The notes under the pieces: generated by a model | Seen by the model: only the letters and a program-made list of their open reading frames with translations | What the model was told of the DNA's origin: nothing | The model's database searches: none | Origin: Candidatus Solirubrobacter pratensis | GTDB lineage: Bacteria; Actinomycetota; Thermoleophilia; Solirubrobacterales; Solirubrobacteraceae | Direction: 5' to 3' | NCBI RefSeq assembly: GCF_000425945.1 | Contig: NZ_AUEK01000012.1 | Location: 62,001 to 126,000, forward strand | Length of the DNA stretch: 64,000 bases | Program-made: the position numbers and the translations under genes | Shown here: piece by piece, positions 25,530 through 33,086 of the stretch | Numbering within the stretch: position 1 is the stretch's first letter | Layout of the letters: every line of letters starts with the position of its first letter

Positions 25530-27032
25530 GTGACGCGCGTCCTCGTGGTCGGCGCCGGCCACAACGGCCTGGTCGCCGCGATCCATCTCGCGGCGGGCGG
25601 CTGCGACGTGACGCTGCTCGAGCATGCGCCGCGTCCCGGCGGCGCGACCACTTCGGTGCAGTCGACGCTGCCCGGCTTCGTGCACGATCACTGTGCGGGC
25701 TTCGTCCCGATGACCGCGGCGTCTCCCGCGATGCGCGAGCTGGAGCTGGACGTCGAGTGGATCGTCCCGCCGGTCGTCCTCGCACACCCGTTCCCCGACG
25801 GCTCGGCGATCGCGCTGCACCGCGACGTCGGCGCGACGGTCGCGTCACTCGGCGCCGCCGGGGGCGGCTGGGCGGCGGCGATGGAGCGGCTGCTGCCGCT
25901 CGCGCAGCCGCTGACCGACGCCGTGCTGACGCGCCTCCCGCCGCTGCGCGCGCCGGCGCGGCTGGCGCTGTCGCTGCGGCGCGACGGCATCGAGTGGGCG
26001 CGGCGGCTGGCGGCCTCGGTCGAGGCGCTCGGCCTCGACCTCTTCGAGGGCGACCGGCGCGCGACCGCGTGGCTCGCGGGCTCGGCCCAGCACACCGGCC
26101 TGCCGCCGACGACCGCCGCGAGCGGCGCGTTCGGGCTGCTGCTGCAGCTGCTCGGCCACAGCCACGGGTGGCCGCTGGCGCGCGGCGGGATCCAGACCCT
26201 GACCGACGCGCTCGTGCGACGCGCGCAGGCCGCCGGAGCGCGGCTGCGCTGCGACGCGACCGCCGAGGAGATCCTCGTCCGCGGCGGGCGCGCCGCGGGC
26301 GTGCGCCTGCGCGGCGGCGAGGAGCTCGCCGCGGATGCGGTCCTCACCACGGTCAGCGCCGGAGTGCTCGCGCGCCTGGTCCCCGCGGGCGCCCTCCCCG
26401 GCCGCCTGCACCGGCGGCTGGGCATCTGGCGCTACGGCACGGCGCCGTTCAAGCTCGACTACGCCCTCTCCGGCCCGGTGCCATGGACGGCAGTAGAGCC
26501 GCGCGCGGCGGCCGTCGTGCACGTCGCGGGCGAGCTGGAGGAGCTCACGCGCGCCGCAGACGACGCCCGCCGCGGGCAGGTGCCCGAGCGGCCGGCGCTC
26601 GTCGTCGGCCAGCAATCGCTGCACGACCCGGCGCGCGCGCCCGCCGGCCGGCACACGCTCTACGTCTACGGCCACGTCCCCTCCCGCTACGAGCTCTCCG
26701 ACGAGGCGGTGGCGGAGCGCATCGAGGCGCAGCTCGAGCGCTTCGCGCCCGGCTTCTCCTCGCTCGTGCTGGGCCGCGCCCTGCGCTCGCCGCGACAGTC
26801 CGAGCAGGAGAACCCGAGCCAGGTCGGCGGCGACCTCGCAGGCGGCTCCTACGAGCTCGACCAGCAGCTGATCTTCCGCCCGGCGCCTGCGCTCTGCCGC
26901 TACCGCAGCCCGCTGCGCGGCCTCTACGTCGCCGGCGCGTCGACCCACCCCGGCGGCGCGGTGCACGGCATGAGCGGCCGCGGCGCCGCGCGCGCGCTGC
27001 TGCGAGACCGGCGCGTCCGGAGGCTCGCCTGA
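25530..27032 (+). CDS. Phytoene-dehydrogenase-like FAD oxidoreductase
   Basis: 500 residues starting at GTG 25530. The N-terminal FAD-binding signature is VLVVGAGHNGLVAAIHLA, and the C-terminal FAD motif reads GLYVAGASTHPGGAVHGMSG. This pattern is shared by CrtI/CrtO-type carotenoid desaturases and many unrelated NAD(P)/FAD amine-oxidase-like proteins. No other carotenoid gene is in the window. It overlaps the SRPBCC gene by TGATG. Confidence 0.8.
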   Translation: MTRVLVVGAGHNGLVAAIHLAAGGCDVTLLEHAPRPGGATTSVQSTLPGFVHDHCAGFVPMTAASPAMRELELDVEWIVPPVVLAHPFPDGSAIALHRDVGATVASLGAAGGGWAAAMERLLPLAQPLTDAVLTRLPPLRAPARLALSLRRDGIEWARRLAASVEALGLDLFEGDRRATAWLAGSAQHTGLPPTTAASGAFGLLLQLLGHSHGWPLARGGIQTLTDALVRRAQAAGARLRCDATAEEILVRGGRAAGVRLRGGEELAADAVLTTVSAGVLARLVPAGALPGRLHRRLGIWRYGTAPFKLDYALSGPVPWTAVEPRAAAVVHVAGELEELTRAADDARRGQVPERPALVVGQQSLHDPARAPAGRHTLYVYGHVPSRYELSDEAVAERIEAQLERFAPGFSSLVLGRALRSPRQSEQENPSQVGGDLAGGSYELDQQLIFRPAPALCRYRSPLRGLYVAGASTHPGGAVHGMSGRGAARALLRDRRVRRLA

Positions 27033-27496
27033 TGCCGGCCTACGGCGACTGCCGGACCGCCGAGATCGACGCGACGCCGCAGGCGTGCTTCGACGCGCTG
27101 ACCGCCTACGAGCGGCTGCCGGAGTGGCAGGGCGCGGTCTGCGCGGCGCGCGTGCTCGAGCGCGACGAGCAGGGCCGCGGCATCGTGGTCGAATACGAGA
27201 TCGACGCGCGCGTCAAGCGCGTCCGCTACCGGCTGCGACAGGTCTACGACGAGCCGCGGCGGCTCGGCAGCGAGTACCTCGGCGGCGACTTCCGGGACTT
27301 CGCCGGAGAATGGCGCTTCGAGCCGCTCGCCGGCGGGCGCACGCGCGCCGAGCTCGACCTGCGCATCGACCCCGGCCGCTTCGTGCCCGGGCCGGTGCGC
27401 GCCGTGATCGCCGACGCGGTGATGCGCCGCGCGCTCTCAGACCTCAAGCGGCACGTCGAGCGACCCGGCGCAGCGCGCGCCGCTCGAGGCGCCTGA
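27032..27496 (+). CDS. SRPBCC (START-like) protein
   Basis: 154 residues with the coenzyme-Q-binding/polyketide-cyclase-type pattern: TPQACFDALTAYERLPEWQ, EYEIDARVKRVRYRL and FAGEWRFEPLAGGRTRAELDL. It probably binds a lipid or other hydrophobic ligand. The start overlaps the stop of the FAD oxidoreductase, and the 3' end overlaps a convergent SRPBCC gene by 53 bases. Confidence 0.8.
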   Translation: MPAYGDCRTAEIDATPQACFDALTAYERLPEWQGAVCAARVLERDEQGRGIVVEYEIDARVKRVRYRLRQVYDEPRRLGSEYLGGDFRDFAGEWRFEPLAGGRTRAELDLRIDPGRFVPGPVRAVIADAVMRRALSDLKRHVERPGAARAARGA

Positions 27497-27893
27497 GCGA
27501 CTCCGCGTTGCGGAGCTTGATCACGAGGTGGACGAACGGGTTGAGCGCGAGCGGCGCGAACACGCCGTCGGGGCGCTCGCTCATGCGCACCGTCGTGCCC
27601 CCGTCGGCCGGCTCGAGCTCGAGCCGGACCGCCGCGGTGCCGACGGGGCGCGCCTTCGCGCGCAGGCGCAGGAGGCGCGCCGGCTCCACGGCGACGACCT
27701 CGGTGTGGTCGCGCACGGTCAGCGGCCCGATGCCGACCGCGTGGTGGAACCGCGTGCCGGGCGCCGGGAAGCCGTCGTCGGCGTCGCGCACCGTCTTGGA
27801 GCCCACGACCCACTCGCCGTACTCCGCCGGATCGGCGAGCACGTCCCAGATCGCCTCGGGCATGACCGGAATGAACCGCTCGATGGTCGCCAT
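27444..27893 (-). CDS. SRPBCC (START-like) protein, convergent
   Basis: 149 residues. MPEAIWDVLADPAEYGEWV, FHHAVGIGPLTVRDHTEV and ELEPADGGTTVRMSERPDG are typical of the family. The C-terminal tail KLRNAESLRRLERRALRRVARRAA is basic and encoded by the overlapping end. The 53-base tail-to-tail overlap with the plus-strand SRPBCC gene means each 3' end is coding on both strands. Confidence 0.8.
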   Translation of the reverse strand: MATIERFIPVMPEAIWDVLADPAEYGEWVVGSKTVRDADDGFPAPGTRFHHAVGIGPLTVRDHTEVVAVEPARLLRLRAKARPVGTAAVRLELEPADGGTTVRMSERPDGVFAPLALNPFVHLVIKLRNAESLRRLERRALRRVARRAA

Positions 27894-27928
27894 CGCGGGG
27901 GTCTACCCCGGGCGGCCGGCCGCCAACG

Positions 27929-28300
27929 TCAGCAATCGTCTTCGAGCAGGTGCTCCGACGCCCACAGCGAGATCTGCTCGAGCGCGGGCATCAGCGCCTT
28001 GCCGCGGTCGGTCAGCGCGTAGGAGACCGAGACCGGCGGCCCCGGGTCGACGGTACGGGCGATCGGCCCCGCGGCGGTGAGGTCCGACAGCCGGTCCGAC
28101 AGCACCGAGTCCGAGATCTTGCCGATCGCGCGCGAGAGCTCGCGGAAGCCGGCCGGCGACGTGCGCAGGTTGCCGAGCACGACGGCGTTCCAGCGCTTGC
28201 CCAGGAAGACGAACGCGCGCGCGAGCGCTTGGTCTCCGCGCTCGCACGCCTCGGCGGCGTACTCCTGCCGCTGCTTGCGCGCCGTCGCCATGCGACGCAT
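27929..28300 (-). CDS. HxlR-family transcription regulator
   Basis: 123 residues with the HxlR winged-helix pattern FLGKRWNAVVLGNLRTSPAGFRELSR, ISDSVLSDRLSDLTAAGPI and YALTDRGKALMPAL. The family usually has an N-terminal Cys; here one lies in EACERG near residue 19. Starts at 28300; ATG 28288 is an alternative. It precedes the SRPBCC gene in the same direction (35 bases). Confidence 0.85.
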   Translation of the reverse strand: MRRMATARKQRQEYAAEACERGDQALARAFVFLGKRWNAVVLGNLRTSPAGFRELSRAIGKISDSVLSDRLSDLTAAGPIARTVDPGPPVSVSYALTDRGKALMPALEQISLWASEHLLEDDC

Positions 28301-28306
28301 GGCAAG

Positions 28307-30325
28307 CTACCCGCTCGCCCTTTCGTAGCCGCTCGGTATCGGGATATCGGCCGACACCAGCGTGCCGCCGTCCGGCGGCGTCACGATCGCCAGCCGCCCG
28401 TCGAGCACGGCGACCCGGTCCTTGAGCCCCTGCAGGCCGCTCCCCTCGGCGCGCGCGCCGCCGACGCCGTCGTCACGGACCTGGATGCGCAGCGAGCCGT
28501 CGCGGATCTGCGCCGCGACCTCGGCGCACGACGCCTGGGCGTGCTTGGCGACGTTCGTGAGCGCCTCGGCGACGACGAAGTAGGCGGTCGCCTCGACGGC
28601 CGCCGGCAGGCGCCCGGACGCCACGTCGAGCTCGACGGGAACGATCATCCGCGAGGCCAGCGCCTCGACGCTCGCGCGCAGCCCCTCGCGCGTCAGGACC
28701 GACGGGAGGATGCCCTGCGCGAGCTCGTGCAGCTCGGCCATCGCCCGGTTGGTCTGCTCGATCGCGTCGTTGACGAGCGCAGGCGCGCCCTGCTCCTTGC
28801 GATGGAGCGCGCGCAGCGCGAGCTTGAGCGTGATCACGGTATGGACGAGGCGCTGCTGCGCGCCGTCGTGCAGGTCGCGCACCACCTTGCGGCGCTCGGC
28901 GTCGGTCGCCTCCATCAGACGGGCCCGCGACGCCGCCAGATCCGCCCGCGCCTGCACGTTGGAGATCGAGGTCGCCACGAGCTCGGTGAACTCGCCGATG
29001 CGCGCCTCGGTGCTCGCCGGCAGCGGGTCACGCCGGCACGAGGACGCGATCATCGCACCCCACAACTGTCCCTGGACGACGATCGGACCGCCGACTGCCG
29101 ACCGCACGCCGCTGCGGGTCAGGCGCTCGGCGAGCGGCCCGGTGGCGGTCGCGTAGTCGTCGATCCGGGACGGCGCGGCGGTGCGCCATACCAGGCTTGA
29201 AACGTTTTCGCCGCCGAGTGGCTCGCTCGATCCGACCGGCAGCACGTCTTCGTGGTGGCCCCAGCTCCCGACGACGGTCGCGATGCCCTCCTGGAAGCGC
29301 GTCACCCGCATGTCGTCGACGTCGAGCAGCTGCGCGAGCTCCTCCGCGACGGCCATGAAGATCTCGCCCGGCGGCAGCTCCCGCGCGACGAGCGTCGCGA
29401 CCCGCCGCAGCGCGGCCTGCTCCTCGGTGAGCCGCTCGCTCTCGGCACGCGCCTCGGCGTTCGAGATCGCGGTCGCGATCAGCTCAGTGAAGCTCGCGAT
29501 CCGCGCCTCGGCGCTCTCGGGCAGCGGATCCGAGCGCATGACCCAGGCGAGCATCGCGCCCCACAGCCGCCCGTCGACGATGATCGGCGCCCCGATCGCG
29601 GAGCGGACGTTCAGGTGCCGCACCACCTCGGGAATGCCCCTGCCGCCGGACTCGTAGTCGGCGACGCGCGCCACCCGGCCGGTGTGCCGGATCTCGGCGG
29701 CGATCATGGTGTCGGCGAGCTTCATGCGGTCGCTCGGCAGCGGCCCGTACCCCGGCGCGGTCCAGCCCGCGAGCGGCTCGATCTCCTCGTCGCCGTAGAC
29801 GTAGCGGATCGCTCGCGCGCCGTCGACGCCGAGCAGCATCCCGACCTCGCGCCCGACGGCGGCGAAGATCTCGTCGGGCGAGACCCCGCGCGCGACGAGC
29901 TCGGCCACGCGGCGCAGCGCCGCCTGCTCCTGGGCGAGCCGGCTGCGGGCCGCGTCGGCGTCGCGCGCGCGCCGGCCGCCATACGCTCCGAGCTCGCCGG
30001 CGAGGACCGCGACGGCGAGATAGGCGAGCAGCGTCGCGACGTCGCCGGAGTCCGGCAGCGTGTGCGGATGGGTCGGCGGGAACTTGAACCAGTCGTACGC
30101 AACGAGGCCCGCGATAGCGACCGGTGCTGCGTATGCGGCGCCTAGCGTACGCGCGATCATGACCACGGTCGCGGCGCACACGACTGCCAGCAGCGCGGCG
30201 ACGAGGTCGGAGTCTGCTGCGGCCAGGATGACCGCGACGACCGCGAACGTTCCAAGTCCGGCACCGAAGCCCAGCGCTGTCTCAGCGCCCGCAGGGACCC
30301 GCCGCGCACGCGTCGGTGCGGTCAT
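28307..30325 (-). CDS. Membrane sensor histidine kinase with two GAF domains
   Basis: 672 residues. Residues 1-115 hold about four hydrophobic helices of the DUF4118 (KdpD-like) membrane type. Two GAF domains follow, each starting with an EQAALRRVA-x-LVARxxxPxEIF helix, so they are a tandem duplication. The DHp helix has the HisKA_3 motif RKVVRDLHDGAQQRLV (phospho-accepting His), and the catalytic domain has TNVAKHAQA and RDDGVGGA. It lacks an adjacent response regulator; the NarL-type one at 40.9 kb is an orphan and could be a partner (inference). It ends 6 bases before the HxlR start. Confidence 0.9.
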   Translation of the reverse strand: MTAPTRARRVPAGAETALGFGAGLGTFAVVAVILAAADSDLVAALLAVVCAATVVMIARTLGAAYAAPVAIAGLVAYDWFKFPPTHPHTLPDSGDVATLLAYLAVAVLAGELGAYGGRRARDADAARSRLAQEQAALRRVAELVARGVSPDEIFAAVGREVGMLLGVDGARAIRYVYGDEEIEPLAGWTAPGYGPLPSDRMKLADTMIAAEIRHTGRVARVADYESGGRGIPEVVRHLNVRSAIGAPIIVDGRLWGAMLAWVMRSDPLPESAEARIASFTELIATAISNAEARAESERLTEEQAALRRVATLVARELPPGEIFMAVAEELAQLLDVDDMRVTRFQEGIATVVGSWGHHEDVLPVGSSEPLGGENVSSLVWRTAAPSRIDDYATATGPLAERLTRSGVRSAVGGPIVVQGQLWGAMIASSCRRDPLPASTEARIGEFTELVATSISNVQARADLAASRARLMEATDAERRKVVRDLHDGAQQRLVHTVITLKLALRALHRKEQGAPALVNDAIEQTNRAMAELHELAQGILPSVLTREGLRASVEALASRMIVPVELDVASGRLPAAVEATAYFVVAEALTNVAKHAQASCAEVAAQIRDGSLRIQVRDDGVGGARAEGSGLQGLKDRVAVLDGRLAIVTPPDGGTLVSADIPIPSGYERASG

Positions 30326-30543
30326 GGCTGCGAGGCTAAACGAGCGTGCTCTCCGCCGCCACGGAATTCGGGCGCGTTTACGCAGCCCTCGTGCGCTCTT
30401 TGACGTCTAGCGACGCCTCGTCGCAAGCCCTCGCCGATCGACCATCTTTCGGCGCAAAATGGCGGCTCGCGGGCAGTGCGCGGCGGCGGTCGGACCGGAT
30501 GCGCCGGCGCCGGGAGCGCGCGCCGTCTGAGAAGCTGCGCTGC

Positions 30544-31062
30544 GTGAACGACATCTGGGTGGCCCTGCTCCACGTGCGCCGGCTGGACGGGACGGGCGGC
30601 GCCTTCGTCTACGGCGCCGCACGGGCGGAGGGCGTGGTCGGCGCCGTTGCCGCGCTTGCGCTGCACGCCGGGGAGCAGGACCTCGAGTTGCTGGCGATCG
30701 AATGGCTGCAGTCGTACGACTCGCTGCCGCAGCGCGGGCAGGAGAGCGAGCCGGTGCGCGCGGTCGTCGCCGCGGCGGAGGAGGCCGACGCCGTGCTCGA
30801 CTTCGCCTTCGCGTATCCCGAGGACACGGAGCCCGACCCCGCGGAGGTGCTCAAGGAGCATGTCGACGGGTTCGTCGAGCACTGGATCGACGACGCGGTC
30901 GAGCGCTTCGGCGCGTTCGAGCTCGGCGACTACGCGTTCATCGCCGAGATGCGGCTCGATCCGGGCGCCGCCGAGCCGGAGATCGGCTGGGCCTACCAGG
31001 GCTCGCTCACGCGCGCCTCGCAGCTGTTCGCGCGCGCCGCGCGCGAGGCTGCGGACGGGTAG
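30544..31062 (+). CDS. Hypothetical protein
   Basis: 172 residues starting at GTG 30544 (VNDIWVALLHVRRLDG). The sequence is acidic and mixed alpha/beta (EDTEPDPAEVLKEHVDGFVE, FELGDYAFIAEMRLDPGA), with no transmembrane segment. An upstream in-frame ATG at 30346 would add 66 basic residues unlike the rest, so I rejected it. No family recognised. Confidence 0.5.
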   Translation: MNDIWVALLHVRRLDGTGGAFVYGAARAEGVVGAVAALALHAGEQDLELLAIEWLQSYDSLPQRGQESEPVRAVVAAAEEADAVLDFAFAYPEDTEPDPAEVLKEHVDGFVEHWIDDAVERFGAFELGDYAFIAEMRLDPGAAEPEIGWAYQGSLTRASQLFARAAREAADG

Positions 31063-31109
31063 CGCAGCTGCCCGGGACGCGGCCGCCGTCGCCGCGGTAC
31101 GGTCGTGCC

Positions 31110-31577
31110 GTGCGGATCACGCTGTTCGAGGTCGCCCGCGGCGACGACGAGCGGTTCCTCGCGCGGCGCCCGGACGCCGGCGTGCTGTTCCGCGCGCTGC
31201 GCGACGATGTCGCGTTCCGCTTCGCGGCGTTGACGGACGCTCCCGTGGCGAGCGCGTTCCCGGCCCACTCCGGCGAGTACGAGGTCGTGCACGCCGACGG
31301 CTCGCCGGACGGCCGCGAGGGTGTGACGCTGATCAACCCGTTCGACGTCCCGGCCGGGGGCGACGATGCGTTCCTCGCCGGCTGGCACGCGATCCGCGAG
31401 GCGCTCTCAACCCAGCGCGGCTACCTCGGCACGCGGCTGCACCGCGACGACGCGGCCGAGCTGCGCTTCGTCAACGTCGCCCGCTGGTCGAGCCCGCTGA
31501 TGTTCGCCCGCGCGCTGCGGACGGTCGAAGCGAACATCCCGTTTGACTCGCATCCCGCGCTCTACCTGGTCGTCTGA
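31110..31577 (+). CDS. Antibiotic-biosynthesis-monooxygenase-like small protein
   Basis: 155 residues starting at GTG 31110. The C-terminal 75 residues show the ABM fold pattern: VTLINPFDVPAGGDDAFLAGWHAIREAL, QRGYLGTRLHRDDAAELRFVNVARW and a final segment around SHPALYLVV. Such domains are dimeric ferredoxin-like barrels that bind heme or quinone-type molecules. Function here unknown. Intergenic gap to 31668 shows no further gene. Confidence 0.65.
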   Translation: MRITLFEVARGDDERFLARRPDAGVLFRALRDDVAFRFAALTDAPVASAFPAHSGEYEVVHADGSPDGREGVTLINPFDVPAGGDDAFLAGWHAIREALSTQRGYLGTRLHRDDAAELRFVNVARWSSPLMFARALRTVEANIPFDSHPALYLVV

Positions 31578-31668
31578 ACCCTCGCGTCATCAACCGGCGA
31601 GGCCCGACTACCCTAAAGAGGAGCGGGTCCGCCCGTGACCCGCAAGACGTTAGTGAGGAGTGTGTCCT

Positions 31669-31809
31669 ATGGGCGGCATCTCGCTTGGCGGGATCATCGT
31701 GATCATCGGCATCGTCCTGATGATCTTCTGGAGCTTCTGGATCGGCCTGATCGTCACGCTGATCGGCCTGGTCGCGTTCGGGGGCTTCGCACGCGGGAAG
31801 TGGTACTGA
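31669..31809 (+). CDS. Very small hydrophobic membrane protein (46 aa)
   Basis: 46 residues, too short for the usual gene-calling cut-off: MGGISLGGIIVIIGIVLMIF, then a WSFWIGLIVTLIGLVAFGG segment and a basic tail ARGKWY. GTGAGGAG lies 8 bases upstream of ATG 31669. Two hydrophobic stretches separated by WSFW suggest a hairpin or single long membrane helix. It resembles the DUF6131-type proteins of actinobacteria. Confidence 0.6.
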   Translation: MGGISLGGIIVIIGIVLMIFWSFWIGLIVTLIGLVAFGGFARGKWY

Positions 31810-32041
31810 CCCGCGCGACGTAGGCGAGCGGCCGGGGGGCGCCTCTAGGCTGCGCAGGTGTCTCCGGCGGTCCACGCAGCCGACGCGTTTCTCGCCGCCG
31901 CCGATCGCCATCCCGCCGACGGCGTCCCGCTGCGCTGGTCGGCGGGAGCGCGCGAGCTCGCGCGATCGGGGTCGAGGGGTACGGGGATCGCGACGCGGCG
32001 ATGGCCGCCGCGGTCGCCGAGGCCGGGCTAGGCTCGGGAGC

Positions 32042-32338
32042 ATGTCAATTCCCACCGCGCCGATCGCCGCCGGCTCGCTGATCGGCGGCTACCTCGTGGC
32101 GCGCGAGACCGGCGTCCGGCCGCTCGGCGGCGCGGTGCTCGCCGCGGGCGGCGCCGTCTGCGCGCGCGAGTGGCGGCGCGTGGCCGGCACGCCAACCGCC
32201 GCCGCGCTGCTCGCGCTCTATCTCGGCGGCTTCGGCGCCTCGCACCCGCTCGCGAAGCGGATCGGCGCCTGGCCGTCCGTCCTCGCCGTCTCCGGCGCGA
32301 GCGCGGCCGCCGCCTTCGCGCTCTCGGACCGCCGCTAG
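32042..32338 (+). CDS. Small membrane protein
   Basis: 98 residues, alanine- and glycine-rich, with three hydrophobic stretches (PIAAGSLIGGYLVA, LGGAVLAAGGAVCA, SVLAVSGASAAAAFAL) interspersed with Arg/Lys residues. Likely an inner-membrane protein of unknown function. The 3' end overlaps the pentapeptide-repeat gene by 4 bases tail to tail. Confidence 0.55.
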   Translation: MSIPTAPIAAGSLIGGYLVARETGVRPLGGAVLAAGGAVCAREWRRVAGTPTAAALLALYLGGFGASHPLAKRIGAWPSVLAVSGASAAAAFALSDRR

Positions 32339-32991
32339 CCGACCTCGATCCCGAGCCGCTCGGCCAGCAGCGGCGCGAGGCCGGCGAGCTGGACGGAGTC
32401 GATGATCGCGCCGCGCAGCGCGCGCAGGTCGCCGCGCGGGTCGTCGAGGTCCGAGCCGCGGAGGTCGACGCTCGCGAGCCGCGCCTGGTCGACGTCGACG
32501 CGGTGCAGGCGGCAGTCGGTGAACCGGACCTGCTGAAGCGCGGCGGCGTACAGGTCCGCCTCGTCGAGCCGGCAGCGCTCGAACACGGCGCGCACGATCC
32601 GGGCGGCGCGGAAGGTCGCGAGATCGAGGCGGCAGTCGCGGAAGACGACCTCCTCGGCCTCGACCTCCGTGAGCGCCGCGCCGGTGAGCCGGCAGCGCTC
32701 GAAGACGACCCGCTTCAGACGTCCGCCGGTCCAGTCCGCGTTCGACGCGTCGCAGTCGCCGACCACGACGTCGACGAGCGACAGCGAGCGCAGCCGCGAG
32801 GACGCGAGGCTCACCGAGCTCACGCGCGAGCGCGCGATCGAGCCGCCCGCCGCCCGCGCTCCCGCCAGGTCGGCGTGCGCGACGTGCGCGTCGGCGATCG
32901 CGAAGCCGGTCGCGAGCGGCTCGGCGACCCACGCGTCGAGCTCCTCGTCCACGACGTCCGGCGCCGCCGGCGTGCCCGCCCAGGCCTTCAC
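32335..32991 (-). CDS. Pentapeptide-repeat protein
   Basis: 218 residues, GTG start at 32991. Repeats of the A(D/N)LxX type with hydrophobic and F/L centre residues run from residue 40 to 190 (ADLAGARAAGGS, NADWTGGRLKRVVFERCRL, ATFRAARIVRAVFERCRL, EADLYAAALQQVRFTDCRL). Such proteins form a right-handed quadrilateral beta-helix. Function of individual members varies (gyrase protection is one); nothing here points to one. Several C-R-L sites repeat at regular spacing. Confidence 0.85.
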   Translation of the reverse strand: MKAWAGTPAAPDVVDEELDAWVAEPLATGFAIADAHVAHADLAGARAAGGSIARSRVSSVSLASSRLRSLSLVDVVVGDCDASNADWTGGRLKRVVFERCRLTGAALTEVEAEEVVFRDCRLDLATFRAARIVRAVFERCRLDEADLYAAALQQVRFTDCRLHRVDVDQARLASVDLRGSDLDDPRGDLRALRGAIIDSVQLAGLAPLLAERLGIEVG

Positions 32992-33086
32992 GGCGGGCAG
33001 CCTAGCTCCCGCCGCCCCGGCGCGTTCGGGCCCATCCCCCGCCCACAGCTACCGCGGCACGGCCGCCCGCCCGTAGCGTTCAGGGC

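Noticed and set aside
31858..32031. 57-codon ORF beginning VSPAVHAADAFLAAAD before the small membrane gene
   Set aside because: The frame becomes Arg/Pro-rich after SAGARELARSG, with a different frame continuing VEGYGDRDAAM. Possibly a frameshifted remnant, but too short to call.
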